From an uncultured Lachnospiraceae bacterium (GTDB taxonomy: Bacteria > Bacillota > Clostridia > Lachnospirales > Lachnospiraceae), in NCBI GenBank assembly GCA_947576945.1, contig CANPTH010000037.1, positions 1-41,521 on the forward strand: a stretch of 41,521 bases of DNA, in the 5' to 3' direction. Of the stretch, positions 7,766 to 17,163 are shown one piece after another; position 1 is the first letter of the stretch, and each line of letters begins with the position of its first letter. Both the position numbers and the translations under genes were made by a program. The notes beneath the pieces are model-generated. The model was not told where the DNA came from. It worked only from the letters and a program-made list of their open reading frames with translations, and made no database searches.

Positions 7766-8542
7766 ATGATTTTTGAAAGCCATGCGCATTATGATGATGA
7801 GGCGTTTGATGAGGACAGGGAGTCTCTGCTGCTATCCCTTGCGGGTCACGGGATTGACAGGGTGATCAATGCAGGGGCCAGTCTGGCGGGCTGCAGGGCG
7901 ACGCTTGGATTGATGGAGAAGTACCCTTTTGTCTATGGGGCGATGGGCGTGCACCCGAGTGAAACGGCGGAATTAAGTGAGGAAGGAATTGCCTGGCTGC
8001 AGGAGCAGTGTTCCCGGGATAAAGTGGTGGCAGTGGGGGAGATCGGCCTGGATTATTACTGGAAGGAGCCGGAAGAGGCGGTGCAGAAGAGATGGTTTGA
8101 ACGACAGCTGGAACTGGCGCGGGAAGTTGCTCTGCCGGTGATCATTCATTCCAGAGATGCGGCGAAAGACACGCTGGACATGATGCAGGCGCTCCACGCG
8201 GAGGAGATGGGCGGCGTTGTGCACTGCTATTCCTATACGAAGGAGCTGGCGCGGGAGTATCTGAACATGGATTTTTATTTCGGCATCGGCGGCGTGATCA
8301 CGTTTAAGAATGCGAAGAAGCTGAAGGAGGCTGTGGCCTATATCCCGTTGGAAAAGATCCTTCTGGAGACGGACAGTCCCTATCTTGCGCCTGAACCCAA
8401 CCGGGGGAAGCGCAATTCCTCCCTGAATCTGCCGTACATCGCGCAGGCGGTAGCGGAGATTAAAGGCGTCAGCTGTGAGGAAGTGGTGGAAGCCACAAGC
8501 CGTAACGCGGAAAGGCTGTTCTCGAAGGTACAGGCGCCATAA
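7766..8542 (+). CDS. tatD: TatD-family metal-dependent hydrolase (DNase)
   Basis: This is a 258-aa protein of normal TatD length with a TIM-barrel metallo-hydrolase signature. It has the N-terminal ESHAHYDD (HxH metal ligands), VGEIGLDYYW (Glu ligand), PVIIHSRDA (His), VVHCYS (His) and the C-terminal LLETDSPYLAPEP (Asp ligand). Family members are 3'-5' exonucleases or phosphoesterases acting on DNA or RNA ends. ATG 7766 has GGAGG (7755-7759) 6 nt upstream. It is followed 51 nt later by rsmA on the same strand, a pairing common in Firmicutes and probably co-transcribed. The AT-rich gap before it (about 7620-7765) also holds the divergent tRNA promoter. Confidence 0.93.
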   Translation: MIFESHAHYDDEAFDEDRESLLLSLAGHGIDRVINAGASLAGCRATLGLMEKYPFVYGAMGVHPSETAELSEEGIAWLQEQCSRDKVVAVGEIGLDYYWKEPEEAVQKRWFERQLELAREVALPVIIHSRDAAKDTLDMMQALHAEEMGGVVHCYSYTKELAREYLNMDFYFGIGGVITFKNAKKLKEAVAYIPLEKILLETDSPYLAPEPNRGKRNSSLNLPYIAQAVAEIKGVSCEEVVEATSRNAERLFSKVQAP

Positions 8543-8593
8543 AGATATTGGACAAGAGGAAAACAGACAGTATAGAAAAGGATCGAGGATAAC

Positions 8594-9472
8594 ATGGCGA
8601 CACTTGGCAGCAGAAGAAGCACGGCGGAAATAATTGAGAAATATCATTTTAGTTTTCAGAAAAAATTCGGACAGAATTTTCTGGTGGACAACAGCATATT
8701 GGACAAAATCATAGAGTCGGCGCAGATCACAAAGGAGGACTGTGTGCTGGAGATCGGACCCGGCATCGGTACGATGACACAGCGTCTGGCCGAGGAGGCG
8801 GGGGCAGTGGTGGCCGTAGAGATCGACAGGAACCTGATCCCTGTATTGGAAGATACGCTTTCGGCATATGAAAATGTGACACTCATCAACGCGGACATCC
8901 TGAAGCTGGATCTGAACCGGATCGTGGAGGAACATAACGGAGGCAGGCCCATCAAGGTGGTGGCGAATCTGCCATATTATATCACGACGCCAATTATTAT
9001 GGCGCTTTTTGAGAAGCATGTACCGCTGCACAGTGTGACAATTATGGTGCAGAAGGAAGTGGCGGATCGTATGCAGGTAGGGCCTGGCACCAAAGACTAT
9101 GGGGCGCTGTCGCTGGCAGTGCAGTATTATGCGAAGCCGGAGGTCGTCACAAGGGTTCCGGCAGACTGCTTTATGCCGAAGCCGAATGTGGACAGCGCGG
9201 TGATCCGTCTGACCCGTTATGAGAAACCTCCTGTGGAGGTGGAGGACGAAGCCTGGCTTTTTGCCGTGATCAGGGCTTCTTTTAACCAGAGGAGGAAGAC
9301 GCTGGCAAATGGCCTGGCCAACGCAGGGTATCCGGGGATTGGCAGGAAACAGGTGGAAGAAGCGTTGTGTGACATGGGACTTCCTGCTATGATACGCGGA
9401 GAAACGTTGACATTAGAACAGTTTTCCGAATTATCAAACCGTCTTTTTACAAGAAGAAAAACCCTTGGATAA
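8594..9472 (+). CDS. rsmA: 16S rRNA (adenine1518/1519-N6)-dimethyltransferase
   Basis: This is a 292-aa KsgA/RsmA enzyme that dimethylates two adjacent adenosines in the 3' hairpin of 16S rRNA during small-subunit assembly. The N-terminal FGQNFLVDNSILDKI, the SAM-binding motif VLEIGPGIGTMTQRL (about residues 52-66), an acidic residue in VAVEIDR, and the catalytic NLPYYITTPIIM (motif IV, about 123-134) are all intact. The C-terminal helical domain includes ASFNQRRKTLANGL. GAGGA lies 6-7 nt before ATG 8594. A short AT-rich dyad (9472-9493, ATACAAT/ATTGTAT) overlaps the stop; it lacks a T-tract. Confidence 0.96.
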   Translation: MATLGSRRSTAEIIEKYHFSFQKKFGQNFLVDNSILDKIIESAQITKEDCVLEIGPGIGTMTQRLAEEAGAVVAVEIDRNLIPVLEDTLSAYENVTLINADILKLDLNRIVEEHNGGRPIKVVANLPYYITTPIIMALFEKHVPLHSVTIMVQKEVADRMQVGPGTKDYGALSLAVQYYAKPEVVTRVPADCFMPKPNVDSAVIRLTRYEKPPVEVEDEAWLFAVIRASFNQRRKTLANGLANAGYPGIGRKQVEEALCDMGLPAMIRGETLTLEQFSELSNRLFTRRKTLG

Positions 9473-9566
9473 TACAATATAGAGGGATTGTATATTGATG
9501 TGCTTCCATATATTGGTATATGATAGAGGAACATACTGGAGAAGGTGCTTTTTTTCCATATCATTA

Positions 9567-9595
9567 TTTACATTGATAAGAGGCTATGGTAAACT
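9567..9595 (+). promoter_or_regulatory. Candidate sigma-A promoter for the TPR/AAA gene
   Basis: TTTACA (9567-9572), a 17-bp spacer and TAAACT (9590-9595) lie 119 nt upstream of the chosen start at 9715. Nothing else recognisable lies between rsmA and this gene. Confidence 0.4.
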
Positions 9596-9714
9596 AAGAC
9601 AGTGAAAATAGGGTTTATACGGCCATACGTCTGCTGTGTGACAGAGACGCATAAGATGAGATTAACTGTATAGAGAATAAATAACAGTGAGAATACAATA
9701 ATGAGGTGAGTACC

Positions 9715-12543
9715 TTGGATAAGTATGAATATAAAATACGGGCCGAGGAGATCAATGCGTTGATCGCTGAGGGGAAATTTGCGGAGGCCGTTGAGATTGC
9801 GGACACCATCGACTGGCGCAGGGTCAAGAGCGTTATGATGTTGTGCAAGATCAGCGATCTGTATAAGATCAACAGAAGATATCCGGAGAGCAGGGATATT
9901 CTTTTACTGGCATATGAGAAACACCCCACCGGAAGGTTAATCGTCTATTCCCTGTGTGAGCTTTCCATCAAGATGGAAGAGAGCGTGCAGGCTATTGAAT
10001 ACTATAAGGAGTTTGTACAGATAGCGCCGAAGGATACGGGCAGATATATACTGCAGTACAGGCTTTATGAGGCGCAGGATGTCAGTCTGGAAGAGAGAAT
10101 TGCAGTTCTGGAGGAATTTAAGAAGCGGGATTATCGGGAGAAATGGGCGTATGAGCTGGCGTATCTGTATCATCGCATCGGTCTGACAACCAAATGTGTG
10201 GAAGAATGCGATGAGATGTTTCTCTGGTTTGGCGAAGGGAAGTATGTGGTTAAGGCGTTGGAGTTGAAGAAACTGCATGAACCTTTGAATGCGGAACAGC
10301 AGGATAAGTATGATCTGTGGATTCAGGCGAGAGAGACAGCGGGAGAGCTTTATGAAGAGGCGGAGCAAGGAGAGAATTATCAGGATACCGCTTCCGATGA
10401 CAGGCATGCAGCCGCCGAGACCGGATATACAGGGTACGCAGAAGAACAGCAGGAAGTTGACGGGGAGATAGAGGCAGGAGAGATGCCGACCACAGAACTT
10501 CCGGAGGTTAAGACGGTAGATGTGGGTCAGTATAATACGATCAACCTGCAGATGGCGTTGGCGGAGAGCATGAAGGAGATTCTGAACGAGGAGGAAGATG
10601 AGGAAACTGAGCCGGCAGGATTTTACGGGCAGGAGGAGCCGGCAGAAGAGATCATATATGAAGAAGAATTTCCGGCAGAGGATGAGAATGACGTAAGCAT
10701 GGAGATCATGGAGGCGGAAGAGGCAGAAGAAGATGCGGAAACCGAGCCGCCAGATTATGCGGAACGGGAAGAGATGCTGCGAATGACACCCGCCGGCGTG
10801 TATGAAGAACCGGAAGAGCCGGATGCGGTTTATACGGAAGCTGAGGACGCGTCAGAGCCTGTGCAGGATGAGGAGGAACCGGAGGAGACTGCCGCGTCAC
10901 CGGAAGAAGCCGAGGAGGATGCAGCTGCAAAATCCGAGGCCGATGTGCTCATGGAAGAGACGATCAGGCTGCCGGATTCCAAAGAGGTAGAGAAGAGACT
11001 GAAAGAGGCGTCCGTAACACGGTTTCCGGGACAGCCGAAAGCAGCACGGGAGCCGAAACCGGTAAACAGAAAGCCGGTCATGGATACGGATAACCTGCAG
11101 GAGATCAGTGCGAGGATCGTACAGGAGGATGCATCGTCTTTTGATGCCAGACAGATCCTGGAGCAGATGAAAGAAGAGGTCCAGAAGAGAGCGGGAGCAT
11201 CCGAAGCGGAGCGGGTGCCGGGAGCGCGGACCGGCGTATTGACTCCGCTGAATACGAAACCATCAAAATATGACAATATTCTTTCCCAGGAATATGACGG
11301 ACAGATCAGCCTTGTAATGCCCGAGGCGGAGCGGATCGAGAAGCAGATCACCGGGCAGCTCAGCATAGAAGATATTATGGCTGAGTGGGAAGAGATGAAG
11401 AAGACCAACGAACAGAAGCGCATGGAAGATGTCAGACAGCGGATTCTGGAACATACGGGGGATCTTTTTGCAAACTTCGATGAGGCGACCAAGAACGGTC
11501 TCCTGGAAGAGCTGGAAAGAGCCTTTGTTGCGGCTATCCTGAAGGAGAGCGACAGAAAGCCTTCGGTTAAGAAAGCGGGGACGTCGTCTTCGGCAGTAAT
11601 ACGGAAGAAACCTGATCCGGTGGCGGAGGAGGCTGAGGAGAAGGATATTACTGAAGAAAAGGAGAAGGATGAAGCAGAAATGCCAGGAGCTGCAGAAGTT
11701 TCTGCACCTGAGGAGCCGGAAGCAGCAGAGACGCCGGTGGAAGAAGCTGTGTCTGATGCGGAAGAACAGCCGGAGGATGATGTTGTCAGGGAAAGGGAAC
11801 TGACAGAAGAGGAGCGGGAGCTTTTCGGGGAGTTTATACATCATCGGAAATCCGAAAGACAGCTCGTACATACGCTGGATAACATGAGCCTGGCATCTTA
11901 CACGGGTAATGTGCTGATTACCGGCGAGGAAGAGGAGACGGCACTGTCGCTGGCGAAAGCCCTGGTCAGGGAGATGCAGCTTAATGACAGCAACTTTTCG
12001 GGTAAGGTAGCTAAGATTTCCAGTGTTGTCCTGAATAAAAAGGATGTAGAAGAGACATTCGGCAAGCTGAACAATGGCGCTTTAATCATTGAGAAAGCGT
12101 CCCGCCTGAAACCGGCGACGGCGGCAGACATGATTAAAACGCTGGACAGAGATAATATAGGCCTGCTGGTTCTGATGATTGACCAGAAACAGAGTATGAA
12201 TGAATTCCTGGCAGACAATGCGGCTGTGAAAGAACATTTCAATCTGCGGGTGGATATCGAGGCGCTGGATGATGAGGCCCTGGTAGCCTATGCGCGGCAG
12301 TATGCGGAGGAGATGGAGTATTCCATTGATGAATTCGGTATCCTGGCGCTTCATACGCGGATTGCCGACAGGCAGACGAGTGATCATGAGGTGAATCTGG
12401 CGGAGGTCAGGGATCTGGTAGATGAAGCAATCTATCATGCCAATAAGAAAACACCAGGCCACTTTATGGATATATTACTGGCAAAAAGATATGATGATGA
12501 TGATATGATCATTTTGCGGGAGAAGGATTTCATGCACTATTGA
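9715..12543 (+). CDS. TPR protein with acidic linker and degenerate AAA-like domain
   Basis: This is a 942-aa, strongly acidic protein in three parts. Residues 1 to about 215 are helical repeats of TPR type (paired helices such as [19 protein letters not shown] and [19 protein letters not shown]). Residues about 220-690 are a low-complexity Glu/Ala/Pro-rich linker with short helical islands. From about 720 to the end is an AAA+-like fold: [18 protein letters not shown] sits where Walker A should be but lacks GxxxxGK[ST], and [11 protein letters not shown] resembles a Walker B strand without DE. I prefer the TTG start at 9715, because GAGGTGAG (9703-9710) is correctly spaced for it; an in-frame GTG at 9706 lies inside that SD. 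It is probably a non-catalytic scaffold. Function unknown. Confidence 0.8.
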   Translation: MDKYEYKIRAEEINALIAEGKFAEAVEIADTIDWRRVKSVMMLCKISDLYKINRRYPESRDILLLAYEKHPTGRLIVYSLCELSIKMEESVQAIEYYKEFVQIAPKDTGRYILQYRLYEAQDVSLEERIAVLEEFKKRDYREKWAYELAYLYHRIGLTTKCVEECDEMFLWFGEGKYVVKALELKKLHEPLNAEQQDKYDLWIQARETAGELYEEAEQGENYQDTASDDRHAAAETGYTGYAEEQQEVDGEIEAGEMPTTELPEVKTVDVGQYNTINLQMALAESMKEILNEEEDEETEPAGFYGQEEPAEEIIYEEEFPAEDENDVSMEIMEAEEAEEDAETEPPDYAEREEMLRMTPAGVYEEPEEPDAVYTEAEDASEPVQDEEEPEETAASPEEAEEDAAAKSEADVLMEETIRLPDSKEVEKRLKEASVTRFPGQPKAAREPKPVNRKPVMDTDNLQEISARIVQEDASSFDARQILEQMKEEVQKRAGASEAERVPGARTGVLTPLNTKPSKYDNILSQEYDGQISLVMPEAERIEKQITGQLSIEDIMAEWEEMKKTNEQKRMEDVRQRILEHTGDLFANFDEATKNGLLEELERAFVAAILKESDRKPSVKKAGTSSSAVIRKKPDPVAEEAEEKDITEEKEKDEAEMPGAAEVSAPEEPEAAETPVEEAVSDAEEQPEDDVVRERELTEEERELFGEFIHHRKSERQLVHTLDNMSLASYTGNVLITGEEEETALSLAKALVREMQLNDSNFSGKVAKISSVVLNKKDVEETFGKLNNGALIIEKASRLKPATAADMIKTLDRDNIGLLVLMIDQKQSMNEFLADNAAVKEHFNLRVDIEALDDEALVAYARQYAEEMEYSIDEFGILALHTRIADRQTSDHEVNLAEVRDLVDEAIYHANKKTPGHFMDILLAKRYDDDDMIILREKDFMHY

Positions 12544-12666
12544 GCATGATGAGGGTTTATTATAGGAGTAACCGGCAATCAGAACTGTGCGTTTGCTGCG
12601 GTTTTGGTGAATGCTGTTAAGCAGGGATCACAGATCATAAGAAAAATGTAACGGGGGAGAACATGT

Positions 12667-14640
12667 ATGGCAAGGAAAGAAACGAGCAAAGAAGTCAGAC
12701 AGGGAACTAAAAAGGAAGTGAAAAAGGAGATACAGAAGCCGCAGGAAAATCAGGTATTTATCTCGGAAGCCGATCAGTATGTATTCGGGCAGGGAACACA
12801 TTACGATATCTATAAGAAACTGGGAGCGCATCCTTCCGTGGAGAATGGCGTGAAGGGAATGTTTTTTGCGGTGTGGGCGCCCAATGCGGCCAGCGTCAAC
12901 GTGATCGGCACATTCAATAACTGGGACGAAGATCTGCATGTGATGACGAAGATCGGCCCCATCGGTATTTACACATTGTTCCTGCCGGGCGTGGGCGAGG
13001 GCGAGATGTATAAGTATCTGATCCGTACGCCGGAGGGCGAGAAGCTGTACAAGGCGGATCCTTTTGCAAACTATGCCGAGATGCGTCCCGGCAACGCGTC
13101 CAAGACCTATGATATCACGAAGTTCAAGTGGACGGACGGCACTTGGATGGCGAACAGAAACGGCAAGGATTACAACAAAGAGCCGGTAGCTATCTACGAA
13201 TGCCATATCGGTTCCTGGATGAAGCATCCGGACGGCACCAAGGAAGGCTTCTACAATTACCGCGAATTCGCAGACCGGATCGTGGAATATTTAAAGGAAA
13301 TGAAGTATACGCATGTGGAGCTGATGGGGATTGCCGAATATCCGTATGACGGTTCCTGGGGATATCAGGTGACGGGCTACTATGCGCCCACATCGAGATA
13401 CGGTACGCCGGATGATTTCATGTATCTGATCAATACGCTGCATAAGCATAAGATCGGTGTGATCCTGGATTGGGTTCCGGCACATTTCGCAACGGATGCC
13501 CACGGACTGGGACGGTTTGACGGACAGTGCATTTTCGAGCATCCGGACCCGAGGATCGGAGAGCATCCGGACTGGGGGACAAAGATCTTTAACTATGGTA
13601 AGAATGAAGTCAGGAACTTCCTGATCGCCAATGCTCTTTTCTGGATCAAGGAATACCATATCGATGGTATTCGTGTGGACGCCGTGGCCTCTATGCTGTA
13701 TCTTGATTACGGCAAGCGCGACGGCCAGTGGGTACCCAATAAGTACGGCGGCAATGAGAACCTGGAGGCGATCGAGTTCTTCAAGCATTTGAATTCTGTT
13801 GTATGCGGCACTTATCCGGGCTTTCTGACGATCGCGGAAGAGTCCACCGCATGGCCGAAGGTGACCGGAAAGGTGGAGGAAGACGGCCTGGGATTTTGCT
13901 TTAAATGGAATATGGGATGGATGCATGATTTCTGTGAGTATATGAAGTTGGATCCCTATTTCCGCAAGAATAACCATTATGCCATGACATTTGCCATGAC
14001 CTATAATCACAGTGAGAATTACATATTGCCGTTGTCCCACGACGAGGTAGTGCATCTGAAATGCTCTATGGTCAACAAGATGCCCGGCTATCCGGTGGAT
14101 AAATATGCGAATCTGCGTCTGGGATATACCTATATGTTCGGCCATTCCGGCAAGAAGCTTCTGTTCATGGGACAGGATTTCGGACAGGAGAGAGAGTGGA
14201 GCGAAGAGCGGGAACTGGATTGGTTCCTGCTGGCTGAGGAGCAGAACAAGGGGATGCACGAGTATATGAAGGAGCTTTTAACGATGTACCGTAAGTATCC
14301 GGCGCTCTATTCTATTGACAACGACTGGAGCGGATTCGAGTGGCTTAACGCGGATGATGCGGACCGCAGCGTCTACAGTTTCTTCCGTAAAGATGAGACG
14401 GGCAAGAACAATATCATGTTCGTCATCAACATGACTCCGATGATGTGGGAGAATTACATGATCGGTGTGCCGAAGAAGAAGAAATACAAGCTGCTGCTGA
14501 ACAGTGATGACAAACGCTTCGGCGGCCAGGGCCATGAGATCCCGGCGGAGATCAACGCGGTCAAAGGGGAATGCAATTTTAAGAAATACAATATTTCTTT
14601 TGATCTGCCGCCTTATACGGCTGCGGTGTTTGTGTTCTGA
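12667..14640 (+). CDS. glgB: 1,4-alpha-glucan (glycogen) branching enzyme
   Basis: This is a 657-aa GH13 enzyme that cuts alpha-1,4 chains and rejoins them as alpha-1,6 branches in glycogen. A lysine-rich N-terminal extension (about residues 1-30) precedes a CBM48 domain (FAVWAPNAASVNVIGTFNNW). The catalytic barrel has GVILDWVPAHF, the nucleophile Asp338 in GIRVDAVA, acid/base Glu391 in LTIAEES and Asp459 in LSHDEVVH. The C-terminal all-beta domain ends at TAAVFVF. ATG 12667 follows GGGGGAGAAC. No other glg gene is adjacent, so glycogen synthesis genes must lie elsewhere. It ends 65 nt before a strong terminator. The 123-nt gap upstream holds nothing recognisable. Confidence 0.96.
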   Translation: MARKETSKEVRQGTKKEVKKEIQKPQENQVFISEADQYVFGQGTHYDIYKKLGAHPSVENGVKGMFFAVWAPNAASVNVIGTFNNWDEDLHVMTKIGPIGIYTLFLPGVGEGEMYKYLIRTPEGEKLYKADPFANYAEMRPGNASKTYDITKFKWTDGTWMANRNGKDYNKEPVAIYECHIGSWMKHPDGTKEGFYNYREFADRIVEYLKEMKYTHVELMGIAEYPYDGSWGYQVTGYYAPTSRYGTPDDFMYLINTLHKHKIGVILDWVPAHFATDAHGLGRFDGQCIFEHPDPRIGEHPDWGTKIFNYGKNEVRNFLIANALFWIKEYHIDGIRVDAVASMLYLDYGKRDGQWVPNKYGGNENLEAIEFFKHLNSVVCGTYPGFLTIAEESTAWPKVTGKVEEDGLGFCFKWNMGWMHDFCEYMKLDPYFRKNNHYAMTFAMTYNHSENYILPLSHDEVVHLKCSMVNKMPGYPVDKYANLRLGYTYMFGHSGKKLLFMGQDFGQEREWSEERELDWFLLAEEQNKGMHEYMKELLTMYRKYPALYSIDNDWSGFEWLNADDADRSVYSFFRKDETGKNNIMFVINMTPMMWENYMIGVPKKKKYKLLLNSDDKRFGGQGHEIPAEINAVKGECNFKKYNISFDLPPYTAAVFVF

Positions 14641-14704
14641 TGATAGTTTACCGCCGAGTCAGCCTGCTGTGGGGTATTTGATTGAATAACGACTGTTTTT
14701 TTAG

Positions 14705-14736
14705 AAAAGAGATGGGTGTAGCGCCTGTCTCTTTTT
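14705..14736 (+). terminator. Intrinsic terminator after glgB
   Basis: This is a 14-bp stem (14705-14718 with 14722-14735, wobbles included) around a 3-nt TAG loop. The A-rich left arm and T-run on the right make it potentially bidirectional. It isolates glgB from the flagellar cluster. Confidence 0.85.
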
Positions 14737-14903
14737 CAGTAGGTATTTTCAGAGTGGAAAAGATTAATTTTAATTCTGTTATTTTAAGGGGATATCATGT
14801 ATAATATACAATAAACAAGTCAGACATCCAGGCAGGCAGTTCTATAGCAATTATAATTCATCATAGTTAATCAGATAATGATATATTTTGTGTGGAGGGA
14901 AAG

Positions 14904-16961
14904 ATGCTGTTTGTACAACATAATCTTCTGGCAGAAAATGCGAATCGTCAATTGAACGTAAGTAGTAGGAGAAATGCGAAGACAACTGAGAAACTTTCAT
15001 CGGGATACCGGATCAACCGGGCGGCGGATGATGCGGCAGGGCTGTCTATTTCCGAGAAAATGCGCAGGCAGGTGCGCGGCCTGCACCAGACCGTAGATAA
15101 TATTACGGAAGGGGTAGGCTATGTTCAGACGGCAGAAGGTGCGCTCAACGAAGTGCATGACATGCTGCAGCGGATGAATGAGCTTTCGGTGAAGGCAGCT
15201 AACGGTACGAATACAGAAGAGGATCGGGCATATATCGACAGTGAAGTGCAGGCGTTGAAAGACGAGATGGATCGTATCTTCCGCACGACTACGTTTAATG
15301 ACAAGAAGATCTGGGAGGCGGGAGACAGAAAGCTGCTTGGCTATTATAAGAGGCAGGCCGCCAATTTTGTCGGGACCGGCGGATATATAGCGGGAAGTGT
15401 CACAAACGCGAACTGCGGCGTACTGGCAAGCAACAGCAGTGATTATATCATCAAAGCTGATGCCGCAGACGGTGTTTGGGTTGAGTGGACCGGCTGGGAT
15501 GGCGAACCGTATGCAACAGAGAAGGTCGGCTGGGATGAATTAAAGGCAAATAACTACAGATTTGAAATGAGCGATTATTTTGGCGATAAGGACCCGGCAA
15601 CGAATAAACTGTATACAACAGATGCCAAAGGGGATATTGTACCGCAGTTTAAACATGCGGTCGCATTTTCCGTAAATGATGTAGCGACAATTGATGATAT
15701 TGTCAAATGTATCAATAACACAAGAATGTACTCCAGTTCCTCCGTGGGCATGTCATCGTCCTTTCAGAATCCGGACGGGACCCAAAAGAATGACTTGTAT
15801 GGAATCTCTTCTTCTGCCAGTTTGAACTATTGGGCTGCTTATGCATCTTATGTACATGGTAACGGTAAGGGACATGATTTTGATGCTAAAGATGATACCT
15901 TTTTGGAGCCGAATCTGACTGCTAATAACGGCAGCAGCAATCTGACAAAGTTTCCCGCGGCAACTACGGTAGATGCTGCAATAAAAAGTACGGAAGACTG
16001 GACTTTTTCCTTCAAGATGGAAGGAATCGGAGTGGTCACAGGATCATTAAGCGATATAGAGTATCATTCAAGTGACAGATCTGCCGACGACGAGGATATA
16101 TGGTGGTATAAATGGTGGGATTCCAATCATCATGAGTATACTTCTACCAAATACCATTATCCGGCAGAGAACCTGGGCGGTGTAATGTCTGCACTGACCG
16201 GAACAAAGGATGAATATAATAAAGGAAACGGCAGTACGGATTCTACGCCAGGCCTGCTGGGTGAGAAAGAGCATGGAGCGACAGATTCCGGAGGAGTAAT
16301 CGAGCTGAGTTTCAGCCTGACAGCTCAGAATGAATTTACTTACGGCACAAGTAAAAGCAACAGTGTCGGAAGCTTTAATATTTATATTCATGTCGATCCG
16401 AGAGACAGCAGAGAGAATACACAGGAAGCCATCCTGAAGAATATTACACAGGCGCTAAATGCGAATACTATTTTCGACTTTGAGAGAGATGCCGGTAACG
16501 ACAGCCACTATATTGGTACGGCATCGGCGCACACACATAGCATTGATGTCCCGTTTTATGGGGGAATATGCGGGTTTTATGTGCAGGCAGGTACGGAGGG
16601 CGGACAACATATTTCCGTACAGTACGAATCCCTCAGCTCAATTGTTTTGGGATTGGAGCACACGAACACACTGACACAGGAGAGTTCCAGGAACGCTATC
16701 GACGAGATCAAGGGCGCCCTGCAGATGGTCAGTGAACAGCGTTCTACTTTCGGCGCTTATCAGAACCGCATCGAACATGCCAGTAACATCAATGCCAATG
16801 TGGAAGAGAACACGCAGGCGGCAGAATCCCGTATCCGGGATGCCGATATTGCAGACCTGATGATGGAATATTCTGTTAATAATATCATCATGCAGGCCGG
16901 AACGAGTATGCTGACGCAGGCCAATCAGAGCACGCAGTCCATTCTGGAACTGCTGCAGTAG
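14904..16961 (+). CDS. Large flagellin
   Basis: This is the flagellar filament subunit, 685 aa, secreted by the flagellar type III system. The conserved D0/D1 halves are at the two ends. N-terminal: NLLAENANRQLNV, TEKLSSGYRINRAADDAAGL and QTAEGALNEVHDMLQRMNEL (about residues 8-150). C-terminal: FGAYQNRIEHASNINAN and MLTQANQSTQSILELLQ (about 605-685). About 450 residues of unique, Ser/Asn/Asp-rich surface domain lie between them, much larger than the usual D2/D3. ATG 14904 follows GGAGG (14894-14898), and GGA motifs overlapping the SD would suit CsrA control, which is not proven. The 160-nt AT-rich gap upstream has a TATAAT-like box (14812-14817) but no clear sigma-28 site. Confidence 0.95.
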   Translation: MLFVQHNLLAENANRQLNVSSRRNAKTTEKLSSGYRINRAADDAAGLSISEKMRRQVRGLHQTVDNITEGVGYVQTAEGALNEVHDMLQRMNELSVKAANGTNTEEDRAYIDSEVQALKDEMDRIFRTTTFNDKKIWEAGDRKLLGYYKRQAANFVGTGGYIAGSVTNANCGVLASNSSDYIIKADAADGVWVEWTGWDGEPYATEKVGWDELKANNYRFEMSDYFGDKDPATNKLYTTDAKGDIVPQFKHAVAFSVNDVATIDDIVKCINNTRMYSSSSVGMSSSFQNPDGTQKNDLYGISSSASLNYWAAYASYVHGNGKGHDFDAKDDTFLEPNLTANNGSSNLTKFPAATTVDAAIKSTEDWTFSFKMEGIGVVTGSLSDIEYHSSDRSADDEDIWWYKWWDSNHHEYTSTKYHYPAENLGGVMSALTGTKDEYNKGNGSTDSTPGLLGEKEHGATDSGGVIELSFSLTAQNEFTYGTSKSNSVGSFNIYIHVDPRDSRENTQEAILKNITQALNANTIFDFERDAGNDSHYIGTASAHTHSIDVPFYGGICGFYVQAGTEGGQHISVQYESLSSIVLGLEHTNTLTQESSRNAIDEIKGALQMVSEQRSTFGAYQNRIEHASNINANVEENTQAAESRIRDADIADLMMEYSVNNIIMQAGTSMLTQANQSTQSILELLQ

Positions 16962-17005
16962 GCTTTTTTCAGAACAGTGCTGCCTGGAAGGAAAGCTAAA
17001 AGCGG

Positions 17006-17032
17006 GGCTGGATCGCAAGGTTCAGCCTTTTT
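17006..17032 (+). terminator. Intrinsic terminator after the large flagellin
   Basis: GGCTG (17006-17010) and CAGCC (17023-17027) form a stem followed directly by five T. It lies 45 nt after the flagellin stop and just before the next gene's own promoter. Confidence 0.7.
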
Positions 17033-17079
17033 CGATTTTCACAGGTACAGGCTGCAGGCCGTGTTTTCGGTTGCAGGGT

Positions 17080-17106
17080 TAAGAAAACAACACAATATGC
17101 CGAAAT
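17080..17106 (+). promoter_or_regulatory. Sigma-28 (FliA/SigD) flagellar promoter
   Basis: TAAG (17080-17083), exactly 15 nt, then GCCGAAAT (17099-17106) closely match the flagellar sigma consensus TAAA-N15-GCCGATAA. It lies 57 nt upstream of ATG 17164. This places the DUF6240-like gene, and probably the flagellin and fliS behind it, in the late flagellar regulon. Confidence 0.7.
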
Positions 17107-17163
17107 AAAAGGCAACGAAAGAAAGATATAAATAAAAGAAGACCTGCTGCATGGAGTGAGTGT

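Noticed and set aside
7973..9031. Open frame of 352 codons antisense to tatD and rsmA
   Set aside because: It spans two conserved genes on the other strand and has no SD or recognisable domain.
9541..9560. T-run as a terminator after rsmA
   Set aside because: The run of T at about 9549-9555 has no matching upstream stem, so it is not supported as an intrinsic terminator.
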